DNA of 12,225 bases. Origin: JACJYE01 sp964432875 (GTDB lineage: Bacteria; Bacteroidota; Bacteroidia; Chitinophagales; Saprospiraceae). The first letter of the stretch is position 1, and the number at the start of each line of letters is the position of its first letter. Where the stretch lies: positions 1 through 12,225 of the forward strand of contig CAYSPJ010000143.1 in the NCBI GenBank assembly GCA_964432875.1, written 5' to 3'. The position numbers and the translations under genes were made by a program. Below are positions 1 through 6,485 of this stretch, one piece after another. The notes beneath the pieces are model-generated. The model was not told where the DNA came from. It ran no database searches and worked only from the letters and a program-made list of their open reading frames with translations.

Positions 1-407
1 AGGCCTCTACGAGGCCCAAACCTATGGGAAACCGCAGGCTACAAACGTTGGGCCTTTCCGAGGCCGGCGGGCTCAGCCTTTCAGGCTAGCACGCAATCGG
101 GAGCCTATTTGAGGTGTGTCCTAATAGTAGCCCTCTATGGGTAGGGTATTCAAAACCCCGTGTAGGAGTTGCTGTACATTTACGTACGCCGGGCGGAAAA
201 AATCCCATGGGGATGGCAGCTTCCTTGCCAGGGACGCCAGTCCCTGGTGGAGGGCAGGCCCTCGAATGAATTCCGTAGGAACGACACCCACGGGCGAGCG
301 GATAGTTATCGGACAAGTTCGAAGTTGCCCGATAGCTACAACGGAGCTTGGCGGGCGGAGCGTTCCACTAGATGCCATAGCGGATGCAACAAGCACAGCA
401 TCTTTTT
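1..407 (+). ncRNA. Putative structured non-coding RNA (5' side cut by window edge)
   Basis: No believable protein is encoded here, but hairpins follow one another closely: 2-7/11-16 (GGCCTC/GAGGCC), 51-55/61-65, 75-79/83-87, 202-206/210-214, 228-235/240-247 (CCAGGGAC/GTCCCTGG, loop GCCA), 250-254/259-263, and a long arm closed by GGAACG 278-283 with CGTTCC 361-366 that holds TAGTTATCGG 303-312 paired with CCGATAGCTA 329-338. The last stem contains one pair that is U-G on the plus strand but A-C on the minus strand, which favours plus-strand RNA. A hairpin followed by five Ts (383-407) would be a natural 3' end. It lacks a recognisable tmRNA, RNase P, SRP or group II intron domain V core. Its size and dense stems resemble the IscB-associated omega/HEARO RNAs, but I cannot confirm that family by eye. 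Confidence 0.5.
383..407 (+). terminator. Candidate 3' end of the structured RNA
   Basis: GATGC (383-387) pairs with GCATC (398-402) and is followed directly by five Ts (403-407). The same right arm could also pair with GATGC at 371-375. The stem is only 5 bp, so this is a weak intrinsic terminator; its position at the end of the hairpin-rich stretch supports it. Confidence 0.35.
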
Positions 408-433
408 CCTGCGCTTTTGAACCCCCTACCTCT

Positions 434-473
434 AATGGCCTGCCCTGTTACGCAAACGAGATGAAAGGCCATT
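434..473. repeat. Inverted repeat between the RNA region and the cNMP/AlbA_2 gene
   Basis: AATGGCCT (434-441) and AGGCCATT (466-473) are perfect 8-nt arms around a 24-nt loop, with a further CCCC (423-426) and GGGG (478-481) outside them. It lies just beyond the 3' end of the minus-strand gene that stops at 503, so it could act as that gene's terminator or mark an end of a former insertion. There is no clear T-run on either strand. Confidence 0.3.
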
Positions 474-502
474 TAAAGGGGAAGGGCATAGCGGGCTGCC
501 CA

Positions 503-1372
503 TCACAAAAAGCGCCGCCGGGTATATTCAATGATTTCAGCCGGAGCTTTGAGCCGGGTATTCTGGGTGCCCGTACGGACGTAGAAATGATCTACCTGCT
601 TGCCATTTTCCCTTATTGGCCACAGGATAGGATTGAGGGAGGGGGTGACCGTGATGCGCACGATAATCTTGTCCTCCACCGTCTCGATATCGTGGTCAAA
701 ATAAGTCGCTACAGCTTGGTTGTTGGTTAGGTTTTTAATCCCGTTCGTCAAGGCATCCATGGCTTCACCGATTTCTTCGGCATCTCCCGTCAGCCCGATG
801 ATATCGCCATTGTTTTTGATGCCGACTAAGACGACGCCGCCGTTTGCATTCATGAAGGCGACGATCGCTTGCTGGATTTTATTGCGCTGGCTGAGCGACT
901 CTTTGAACTCGACATGCTGCCCCTCGCCTTTTTTCACCAGTTCAGCCGTGGGCGTAGCGCTGTCTTTGTACAAATAGGCAGCTACCTTTTGCCCCAGCAT
1001 AATCGCTAGCTTCAAGCGCAGCTCCGTCGGCAGCGCTCCCGGCGACAGGATGCCGTTCTTATCGATGGCCACCAGCGTAGAAGGCTTTTCGCAATGGATG
1101 GCCCCCATGCGCCCCTTGTCGCTATACAAGGTGATTTCACCAAACAAACTGCCCGGGCCGAACTCGCCGCGCTTGTTGTTGCGCAGCTTCAGCGAGAGGT
1201 GCCCCAACACGACGATGAAGATGTAGCGCTCCTGATGCTCGATGGAGAAGACGTTGCGCCCCGCTTCGTACTCCACCACCCGGCAAATCTTGGCAAGCTC
1301 CGCTTTCTCCTCGGGAGTAAACCTGGCGAAATCAGGGCAGGAATTGAGCGCGGTTTCGATGATTACGGACAT
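503..1372 (-). CDS. Cyclic nucleotide-binding domain fused to AlbA_2/Schlafen-type domain protein
   Basis: Residues about 14-125 match a CRP-type cyclic nucleotide-binding fold: a run of beta strands, then the phosphate-binding cassette with FGE at 77-79 and an arginine at 88 (GRMGA replaces the usual PRxA). Residues about 148-275 match the AlbA_2 (Schlafen AlbA-like, PF04326) domain: EFKES at 155-159, the FMNANGG turn at 173-179, GIKNNGDIIG at 184-193 and FYVRTG at 263-268. No CRP-type helix-turn-helix is visible, so AlbA_2 takes the place of the usual output domain. AlbA_2 domains are linked to nucleic-acid binding, and some Schlafen relatives are RNases; the exact function here is unknown. 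A cyclic nucleotide or similar ligand may control the output domain, which is inference. The start at 1372 has no Shine-Dalgarno, as expected in this phylum. Transcribed divergently from the PUR gene. Domain calls are firm, function is not. Confidence 0.85.
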   Translation of the reverse strand: MSVIIETALNSCPDFARFTPEEKAELAKICRVVEYEAGRNVFSIEHQERYIFIVVLGHLSLKLRNNKRGEFGPGSLFGEITLYSDKGRMGAIHCEKPSTLVAIDKNGILSPGALPTELRLKLAIMLGQKVAAYLYKDSATPTAELVKKGEGQHVEFKESLSQRNKIQQAIVAFMNANGGVVLVGIKNNGDIIGLTGDAEEIGEAMDALTNGIKNLTNNQAVATYFDHDIETVEDKIIVRITVTPSLNPILWPIRENGKQVDHFYVRTGTQNTRLKAPAEIIEYTRRRFL

Positions 1373-1453
1373 GCTTATGTTGTTTTTCCAATCCCAGCTA
1401 CTGGCCGCCGATGGCCTGCCGAGCCGATTGGGCCATCAATTTTTGGACGATGG

Positions 1454-1461
1454 CAAATATA
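1454..1461 (-). promoter_or_regulatory. Candidate Bacteroidota -7 box for the cNMP/AlbA_2 gene
   Basis: On the minus strand this reads TATATTTG, an exact match to TAnnTTTG, about 80 nt upstream of the start at 1372. No good TTTG -33 box is visible at the right distance, so only half of the promoter is supported. Confidence 0.35.
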
Positions 1462-1618
1462 TAAAAAATTGGTCTGGAAATACTAACCAGTTATGCAGAT
1501 TGTCCGGCTCTGTAAAAAATCTTCCCAATGGCAACCGGTTTTGATCTGCTCTATTTTTGCGCCATAATCCCCCTGTTTTTGAGTGGCGGACAAAAAAAAT
1601 AGATTTTCCCGCCTTTTT

Positions 1619-1648
1619 TTTGGTTTTTTCTGCAAATAGTTACTTTTG
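1619..1648 (+). promoter_or_regulatory. Bacteroidota-type promoter of the PUR/DUF3276 gene
   Basis: TTTG (1619-1622) and TACTTTTG (1641-1648) match the Bacteroidota -33 TTTG and -7 TAnnTTTG boxes, with an 18-nt spacer. Transcription would begin a few bases after 1648, leaving a leader of about 35 nt before the GTG at 1688. Confidence 0.65.
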
Positions 1649-1687
1649 TATGGGATTAATTCAATCTATTAACTTAACCTATTCAAA

Positions 1688-2152
1688 GTGGAAAACGAGC
1701 GGAACCAAAGAAGATTCGAGAGTGTGTACTCTAAGAAAGTACGTGCCGGAAAGAGAAGGACTTACTTCTTTGATGTGCGGAAGACGAAAGGCGAAGACTT
1801 TTACCTCACCCTCACCGAAAGCACCAAAAAATTCAACAGTGATGGGTATGAGCGCCACAAAATTTTCCTTTACAAGGAGGACTTCAACCGTTTCCTGGAA
1901 CACCTCCAGGAGGCCATCAACTACGTAAAGGAAAACCTGATGCCGGAATATGACTACGATGAATTTACCCGACGCCATGAGGAGTACGACGAGATGTATG
2001 GCGAAGAGGGCTACAACCGCCATGAGGAGGATGAAAACGGCAACCACCAGGGCCGCCCCAGCCGCCGCGAACCCCGCGACGCTGAACCCAGAGAACCCCG
2101 GGAGCCCAGAGAGAAGTTTGATGTCGGCACTGATGATGATATCTCCTGGTAG
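1688..2152 (+). CDS. PUR-family (DUF3276) DNA/RNA-binding protein
   Basis: Residues about 10-90 match the PUR-alpha-like DUF3276 family that is widespread in Bacteroidota: KKVRAGKRRTYFFDVR near the start, then DFYLTLTES and KIFLYKEDFNRFLEHL. PUR domains bind single-stranded DNA and RNA; the role of the bacterial members is not well settled. Residues 95-143 form an acidic and Arg/Glu-rich low-complexity tail containing EPREPREPRE, probably disordered. The last six residues, DDDISW, resemble the acidic tip of single-stranded DNA-binding protein (DDDIPF). The start is GTG at 1688, placed just after a good promoter and in frame with the conserved domain; no Shine-Dalgarno is visible. It appears to be transcribed alone. 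The family assignment is firm. Confidence 0.88.
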   Translation: MENERNQRRFESVYSKKVRAGKRRTYFFDVRKTKGEDFYLTLTESTKKFNSDGYERHKIFLYKEDFNRFLEHLQEAINYVKENLMPEYDYDEFTRRHEEYDEMYGEEGYNRHEEDENGNHQGRPSRREPRDAEPREPREPREKFDVGTDDDISW

Positions 2153-2200
2153 CTCTTAAGCCAGCTGATCTTTTAGAAAGAAACTGCGCGCTCCGTTCTC

Positions 2201-2244
2201 CCGCTGTGAGCGGATGCCCTGCTTGCTTGCTCGCCATTGCAGGG
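2201..2244 (+). terminator. Possible terminator hairpins after the PUR gene
   Basis: CCGCT (2201-2205) pairs with AGCGG (2209-2213), and CCCTGC (2217-2222) with GCAGGG (2239-2244). They lie about 50 nt after the stop codon but have no T-run, so the call rests on position and pairing only. Confidence 0.25.
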
Positions 2245-2376
2245 CAGCAGGGTAAGTTGTGGTTCTATTTGATTTTGGTTGCTATTCAGCATCTCTGAAA
2301 AGCTGCGAGCCACGAGTTTTTAATTATGTTTTCAGAACGAAGTGGTTACAAAAACGATTGGCGAATACCGGGGCGC

Positions 2377-2730
2377 ATGAAGCCTCCCTTCCTGCTTGCC
2401 CTTATTGCGCTGGTTCTTTTCGCTGGCCACCAGTTGAGCCAAAAGGCTTTGGGCTGGCGCGTGGCCTGGGCCGATAACTACCTCGACAACTTGCTCGGCA
2501 TGCCAATATTGCTGGCCGGCCTGTTGCTGGAGCGGCACTGGCTACTGGGCCGCCTGCGCCTCAGCCTGACAGAGGTCTTAATCGCTTCAGCAGTCGTCTC
2601 TTTTGTATCGGAATACCTCTTTCCGCGCTTTTCCGATGCTTTCACCGCCGACTGGTGGGATGTAGCGGCTTATTTTGCCGGGGGGCTGTTGTTTTTTAAA
2701 TGCCAGCCACAAGCTCCCCGGGCAGCGTAA
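2377..2730 (+). CDS. Small integral membrane protein, about four helices
   Basis: The 117-residue product from ATG 2377 begins MKPPFLL and has about four hydrophobic segments, covering the first ~20 residues and then roughly residues 37-53, 63-81 and 93-108. Between helices it carries NYLDNLLGMPI and, before the last helix, ERHW... and PRFSDAFTADWWDVAAY. This layout matches a family of small Bacteroidota membrane proteins sometimes labelled 'magnesium citrate secondary transporter'; at this size that transport label is doubtful and the function is unknown. An in-frame ATG at 2326 would add 17 mostly polar residues; I prefer 2377 because the first helix then starts right after the lysine, as is usual. 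No promoter match or Shine-Dalgarno is evident. No operon partner is obvious: the next gene starts 83 nt later. Confidence 0.7.
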   Translation: MKPPFLLALIALVLFAGHQLSQKALGWRVAWADNYLDNLLGMPILLAGLLLERHWLLGRLRLSLTEVLIASAVVSFVSEYLFPRFSDAFTADWWDVAAYFAGGLLFFKCQPQAPRAA

Positions 2731-2760
2731 CATTAATTAGGTTCTTTCGTTAAAAGGGTT

Positions 2761-2774
2761 GGGATGCGGATCCC
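2761..2774 (+). other. Short hairpin in front of the type B T9SS gene
   Basis: GGGAT (2761-2765) pairs with ATCCC (2770-2774) around GCGG. It lies in the 82-nt gap before the start at 2813 and has no T-run. It could be a weak terminator for the upstream gene or a leader structure. Confidence 0.25.
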
Positions 2775-2812
2775 GACGATCGTTCTGCATCTCCTGGTAT
2801 TGAAAACAAAAA

Positions 2813-4459
2813 ATGATCCCAATGATAAAGCAACTTTTACTAAGCGGTGTTTTCGCGCTGTGTTTTTCTGCCCTTTTTGCCCAATCTGCCGGCACGCTCT
2901 TTTCGATAGATGCTGCTCGTCGGCTTACCACCCTCAACCCCGCTAATGGCGAAGCGGAGGTGGTTTCTGCCCTGGCAGCCTATGATGGCGAATTGTTGGC
3001 GTACAGCCAATCCAGCAGCCTGGAAGAAGAGCTGTTTTTCCTGGCTTATGCTGATGCGTCTCAATCGCCCCGTCTGCTTACCCTCAGCCTCAGCACGGGC
3101 GCTATGCTCAGCGATATGCCGCTGAGCACCCGGCCGCGCTTCCTCAAGTACCACTGCCTGGACGAGCGCCTGTACGCCCTGGATGAGGATAACGCCCTGC
3201 TGTCTATCGATCCGCTTAGCGCACAAGCGGAGGTGGTCGGCACCTTGGGTTTCAGTGTCGTTGATGCCGCTACTGCCGCGCTTGACCCTTACGGCAACCG
3301 CCTGTATCTCATCAGTTCAGACAACCGCCTTTTGGCGCTGGATACCGAAACTGCGGCCATTGCTAATGCGCAGCAGCTACCCCTAGAAATAGAGCTCAGC
3401 AGCCTGGAATACAACTGTGAGGATGGTTTCCTGTACGGTTTGCTGGGCGATGGCGCTCGCCTCATCCGGTTAAATGCTGAAACGGGCATCCTGGCCAGCC
3501 TGTCGGCCAATGACCTGGCACCAAACGGCTACCTGCCTGGCGACCGCAGCCTCAACCTGGAAAATGGCACCTATACTTTCCCCGGGAGAGATGCTGGAAA
3601 CACGCTCCGGCTATTCACCTTATCGCTGGCAGATGGCGACATCCTTTTTCAGCCGGCCTTGTCGGAAGAACAGGCTTACTTCGCCCTCAGCTATGCCAAC
3701 CGCTGCATAGCCGAAGCGGTTTTCGCGCTTGAAGGTGGCTGTGTTGGAGAGGCCATCCCCGTGCAAAATGCTTCCAAAGCCCGCACCTACCTCTGGGATT
3801 TCGGCGATCCCGCTTCGCCCAGCAACAACTCTACGGCAGCCAGCCCGGTACATGTTTATTCGGCACCCGGCACCTATCTCATCACCCTCATTGCCAGCAC
3901 CTGCGATTCGCGCGATACCGCCTCCCAACAGATCACCATCAGCCCACGGCCGGAAAACCCTTTTGATGAATTTATTGAGCTCTGCCCCAATGATACCCTC
4001 GTTTTGGATGCTACCGTCGAAGGTGCCGATGCCTATCTCTGGCAGGACACCTCGGCTGCCCCCACCTTGACTGTAGAGGATGCCGGGCTCTATTCGGTAT
4101 CCATTACCATCGGTGCTTGCACCCAGGCTTTTACCGCCAATGTCATCGACAGCGACTGCCCCTGCTTTACGGAGCTGCCCAATGCCTTTACGCCCAATGG
4201 GGACGGCATCAATGACTTTTTCGGCCTGCTCTTTTCTTCTCGCTGTGATATCGGCGACTTTCGCCTCCGCATCTTCAACCGCTGGGGCGAAGAAGTCTTC
4301 GCCTCTACCGACTACGAGCTGGGTTGGGATGGCAACGCCAAGGACAAACCTTTGCCTGCTGACATCTACTTCTACCAGGTTCAATATACCGTGAGGGACG
4401 CAGCTACGGAGATGACTCGCAGCTTCTCCCGCTCAGGCGATGTGGCTTTAATCCGGTAA
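2813..4459 (+). CDS. Secreted PKD-domain protein with T9SS type B (CHU_C) sorting domain
   Basis: An N-terminal signal peptide (about residues 1-24, ending SALFAQ) is followed by a repetitive region, residues 25-300, with recurring blocks such as LLSIDPLSAQAEVVG and LLALDTETAAIANA that suggest a beta-propeller. A PKD domain covers about 303-378, with WDFGD at 328-332 and YSAPGTYLITL at 349-359. A short Ig-like module covers about 385-446 (LCPNDTLVLDA to AGLYSVSI). The C-terminal CHU_C/type B sorting domain spans 452-548, with LPNAFTPNGDGINDFF and FNRWGEEVF. Such proteins cross the inner membrane by Sec and the outer membrane by T9SS, and end on the surface or outside. An ATG at 2822 (MIKQLLL) is an equally good start. 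The specific ligand or function is unknown. Confidence 0.88.
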   Translation: MIPMIKQLLLSGVFALCFSALFAQSAGTLFSIDAARRLTTLNPANGEAEVVSALAAYDGELLAYSQSSSLEEELFFLAYADASQSPRLLTLSLSTGAMLSDMPLSTRPRFLKYHCLDERLYALDEDNALLSIDPLSAQAEVVGTLGFSVVDAATAALDPYGNRLYLISSDNRLLALDTETAAIANAQQLPLEIELSSLEYNCEDGFLYGLLGDGARLIRLNAETGILASLSANDLAPNGYLPGDRSLNLENGTYTFPGRDAGNTLRLFTLSLADGDILFQPALSEEQAYFALSYANRCIAEAVFALEGGCVGEAIPVQNASKARTYLWDFGDPASPSNNSTAASPVHVYSAPGTYLITLIASTCDSRDTASQQITISPRPENPFDEFIELCPNDTLVLDATVEGADAYLWQDTSAAPTLTVEDAGLYSVSITIGACTQAFTANVIDSDCPCFTELPNAFTPNGDGINDFFGLLFSSRCDIGDFRLRIFNRWGEEVFASTDYELGWDGNAKDKPLPADIYFYQVQYTVRDAATEMTRSFSRSGDVALIR

Positions 4460-4476
4460 AGGCAGCAGCCAGAGCA

Positions 4477-4529
4477 CATCCGGGAAGTTATCCCAAGCAA
4501 AGCGCAAAGCGCGGATAACTTCCCGGATG
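4477..4529. terminator. Long perfect inverted repeat, probable bidirectional terminator
   Basis: A 17-nt arm (4477-4493) pairs perfectly with 4513-4529 around a 19-nt loop that itself contains GCGC-AAA-GCGC. It lies between two convergent genes, 18 nt after the stop of the type B T9SS gene and about 90 nt after the stop of sdaA on the other strand. There is no T-run on either side, so termination is inferred from position and stem strength. Confidence 0.55.
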
Positions 4530-4616
4530 CTTGCATTCAATGGCCAAGCTAATCAGGAGAATACTTCTGTTCAGGGCTTTCATGGAAAGAGAACTTAGCC
4601 GCCAACCGCACCAGAG

Positions 4617-6041
4617 CTAACACTCCGGCACCTTAATGGAGATATTCACTGCCAAGCCGCCCTGGGAGGTCTCTTTGTATTTGTGGTTCATATCCTGCGC
4701 CGTTTCCCACATCGTCTTGATGACCTCGTCGAGATGGACTTTGGCCTTGCCCGGGTCGCTATCCAGGGCGATATTGGCCGCCGTGATAGCTTTGATGGCC
4801 CCCATGCTATTGCGCTCGATACAGGGTATCTGCACCAGCCCCTGGATGGGGTCGCAGGTGAGGCCCAAGTGGTGTTCCATGGCGATTTCTGCGGCCATCA
4901 GGGCCTGGTAGGCGCTGCCGCCCAGCCCTTCGGTAAGCGCTGCTGCCGCCATGGCGGAGGATACACCGATTTCTGCCTGGCAGCCGCCCATGGCTGCGGA
5001 GATGGTCGCCCCCTTCTTAAAGATGCTGCCCACCTCGCCGGCAACCAGTAAAAAGCGGACGATGTCGTCTTCGGAAACAGCTTTGTCGGTAAAGCAGAGG
5101 TAGTACATCAGCACCGCCGGGATGACGCCGGCTGCCCCGTTGGTAGGAGCTGTGACGATACGCCCGAAGTTGGCGTTTTCCTCGTTGACCGCCATAGCGA
5201 AGCAGCCGATCCATTTGAGCACCTTGGAGAATTCATATTCGCAATTGGTCAGGCACGCAATCCACTCATCCGTGTTGTGGTAGGAGCAGGGTTTCAGCAG
5301 CTTATCGTGGATGTCGGCTGCGCGGCGGTTCACTTCCAGCCCGCCAGGCAAGATCCCGCGGGTATGGCAGCCACGATAGATGCAGTTTTTCATCACCTCC
5401 CAGATGCGCAGCAAGCCTGCCTTGATCGCTTCCGGTTCCCGCCAAGTGCATTCGTTTTCCATCACCACTTCCCAGATGCCGACGCCTTTCCCGGCGCAGT
5501 AGCGCTCCAATTCCCGGGCCGTGGCGATGGGGTGGGGGAGGTGTACAAAACCGCTCTGCTCTGTTTCGCCCTCTTTAACGACGAACCCCCCGCCTACCGA
5601 GTAATAAGTAGATTCGATGAGCAGATTTCCCGGCTCATTGTAGGCGCGGAAAATCAAGCCGTTGGCATGGCCGGGCAGGCGCTCCGAAAAGTGGAAGCAC
5701 ACATCTTTTTCTGGGTGGAAGGTAATGGGGCGGCTGCCACCCAGCAGCAGTATCCCTTCAGCACGGATGCGCGCCGGGATAAAGGGCACGTTTTCTACGG
5801 GGATGGTCTCGGGGTCCTGGCCGCTCAGCCCCAGCAACACGGCGATGTCGGTGCCGTGGCCGATTCCAGTCAGGGCTAGCGAGCCGTAGAGGTGGGCTTG
5901 TACGGCATAAGCCGCTGCAAATAGGCCCGTCGATTGTAGCTCCTGGCAAAAGCGCTCGGCGGCGCGCCACGGCCCCAGGGTATGAGAGCTCGACGGCCCG
6001 ATGCCGATTTTTAACATGTCGAATACACTAATCGATTCCAT
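4617..6041 (-). CDS. sdaA: L-serine dehydratase (L-serine ammonia-lyase), iron-sulfur-dependent, single chain
   Basis: This enzyme deaminates L-serine to pyruvate and ammonia in the cytoplasm, using a [4Fe-4S] cluster. The 474 residues are the usual length for the one-chain (type 2) form with fused beta and alpha parts. SSSHTLGP (17-24) is the family signature near the N-terminus, and TAPTNGAAG (297-305) lies in the catalytic half. Candidate cluster cysteines are C354 (GGCQAEIG), C396 (LTCDPIQG) and C407 (IPCIERN); their 42/11 spacing equals that of C343, C385 and C396 in the Legionella enzyme. The protein ends in Cys474, as the Legionella enzyme ends in a cysteine that reaches into its own active site. 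Start at 6041 (MESISVFDMLKIGIGPSSSHT) fits the family N-terminus. It is convergent with the upstream gene and has no visible operon partner. Confidence 0.97.
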   Translation of the reverse strand: MESISVFDMLKIGIGPSSSHTLGPWRAAERFCQELQSTGLFAAAYAVQAHLYGSLALTGIGHGTDIAVLLGLSGQDPETIPVENVPFIPARIRAEGILLLGGSRPITFHPEKDVCFHFSERLPGHANGLIFRAYNEPGNLLIESTYYSVGGGFVVKEGETEQSGFVHLPHPIATARELERYCAGKGVGIWEVVMENECTWREPEAIKAGLLRIWEVMKNCIYRGCHTRGILPGGLEVNRRAADIHDKLLKPCSYHNTDEWIACLTNCEYEFSKVLKWIGCFAMAVNEENANFGRIVTAPTNGAAGVIPAVLMYYLCFTDKAVSEDDIVRFLLVAGEVGSIFKKGATISAAMGGCQAEIGVSSAMAAAALTEGLGGSAYQALMAAEIAMEHHLGLTCDPIQGLVQIPCIERNSMGAIKAITAANIALDSDPGKAKVHLDEVIKTMWETAQDMNHKYKETSQGGLAVNISIKVPEC

Positions 6042-6110
6042 TGGTTAAGGCTGATTTGGGGGCGAAGTTAGCCTATTCTCACGTATTGCTCCGATTGAAA
6101 TTTTCAAGCT

Positions 6111-6176
6111 GCGCGGCCCGGTGCTCTTCGGAAGTGCTGCGCCGCGTGAAGCTAGGGGCGGCTGGAAAGCCGCTCC
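6111..6176 (+). repeat. Paired hairpins with UUCG-like and GNRA loops
   Basis: GCGCGGC (6111-6117) pairs with GCCGCGT (6141-6147) and encloses a C(TTCG)G motif. It is followed by GGGGCGGCT (6155-6163) paired with AGCCGCTCC (6168-6176) around a GGAA loop, with one G-U pair on the plus strand. The stable RNA-type loops suggest these structures act in transcripts rather than only in DNA. Confidence 0.45.
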
Positions 6177-6230
6177 CGCCTGTCCCTCGAGTCCCTCGTG
6201 TCCCTGGAGAACTGAAGGGCAATGGGCCCC
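6175..6230 (+). repeat. Dispersed 56-nt intergenic repeat, copy A
   Basis: This sequence recurs at 12042-12097 in the same orientation with only two differences in 56 positions. It contains three near-identical 9-nt units starting at 6182 (GTCCCTCGA, GTCCCTCGT, GTCCCTGGA) and ends in ATGGGCCCC. Similarity extends upstream in both copies through a hairpin with a GGAA loop. It belongs to no repeat family I can name. Confidence 0.85.
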
Positions 6231-6352
6231 TTAGATGTAGATGAGCGAACTTTTTCCCCCTGCCATTTTTTGACAACACCTTGCACCAAAGCAAAAAAAC
6301 TTTAACTTGCGCTTGGCAATGGCATTTGGTGCCAAATCGCGACGCTCCGGTT

Positions 6353-6358
6353 AGGAGG
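6353..6358 (+). promoter_or_regulatory. Strong Shine-Dalgarno-like site, possibly in a hairpin
   Basis: AGGAGG lies 9 nt before an ATG at 6368 that opens the frame carrying the signal-peptide-like sequence. Such a strong site is unusual in Bacteroidota, where most genes lack one. CTCC at 6345-6348 can pair with GGAG at 6354-6357 around GGTTA and would hide the site. Confidence 0.4.
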
Positions 6359-6367
6359 CTGATAGCC

Positions 6368-6484
6368 ATGGCCGCAAAAATGTATTCGCTCACCACCAAC
6401 ACCAGTGTCATGAAAAAACTCGACTTGCTTTGGACTTCGCTGCTCGCAGCCCGCTTTTGCGGGGGGGGGGGCGCTACCATTTAG
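6368..6484 (+). pseudogene. Out-of-frame signal-peptide start of the beta-helix T9SS gene
   Basis: Starting at 6368 or, more likely, at ATG 6410, this frame encodes a typical lipid-membrane-targeting start: MKKLDLLWTSLLAARFC, with two lysines then a hydrophobic stretch. It runs into 11 Gs (6461-6471) and stops at TAG 6482-6484. The long downstream frame begins with ATG 6486 in a different frame. Removing one G (or adding two) joins them into CGGGALPFSMALM and on to the MAAQ cleavage-like site. This is therefore probably the real N-terminus of the next gene, switched out of frame by the G tract or by a sequencing error in it. Confidence 0.6.
6461..6471 (+). repeat. Poly-G tract (11 G), possible phase-variation switch
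   Basis: An uninterrupted run of 11 Gs lies inside the probable signal-peptide coding region of a large secreted protein. Tracts of this length slip readily during replication, and a change of one base moves the start into or out of frame with the rest of the gene. Confidence 0.7.
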
Positions 6485-6485
6485 C

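Larger units (their letters stand above)
1373..1687. other. Divergent intergenic region, no gene seen
   Basis: This 315-nt stretch separates two divergently transcribed genes. It is AT-rich with A8 and T8 runs and holds candidate promoters in both directions, including an unpaired TAnnTTTG match (TATTTTTG, 1552-1559, plus). No small gene, RNA gene or repeat family is apparent. Confidence 0.6.
6042..6485. other. Repeat-rich intergenic region with 5' leader of the beta-helix gene
   Basis: The left part holds hairpins and one copy of a dispersed repeat (listed separately). The right part (about 6231-6485) is AT-richer and leads into the next gene, with a strong Shine-Dalgarno-like AGGAGG, a signal-peptide-like short frame and an 11-G tract. 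A near match to TAnnTTTG on the minus strand (TAACTTCG, 6063-6070) is a weak promoter candidate for sdaA. I see no clear promoter for the beta-helix gene. Confidence 0.5.

Noticed and set aside
1..407. Group II intron or retroelement
   Set aside because: No domain V-like sequence and no reverse transcriptase with a YADD motif is present on either strand.
137..730. Plus-strand open frame of 197 codons
   Set aside because: Its first half covers the hairpin-rich RNA region and its second half is antisense to the well-supported cNMP/AlbA_2 gene; the sequence shows no recognisable domain.
6041..6244. Short frame through the 56-nt repeat giving VPRVPRVPGELKGNGP
   Set aside because: The same peptide appears in copy B only because the DNA repeat is conserved; one of the two differences changes the residue (R to Q) and there is no consistent start or end.
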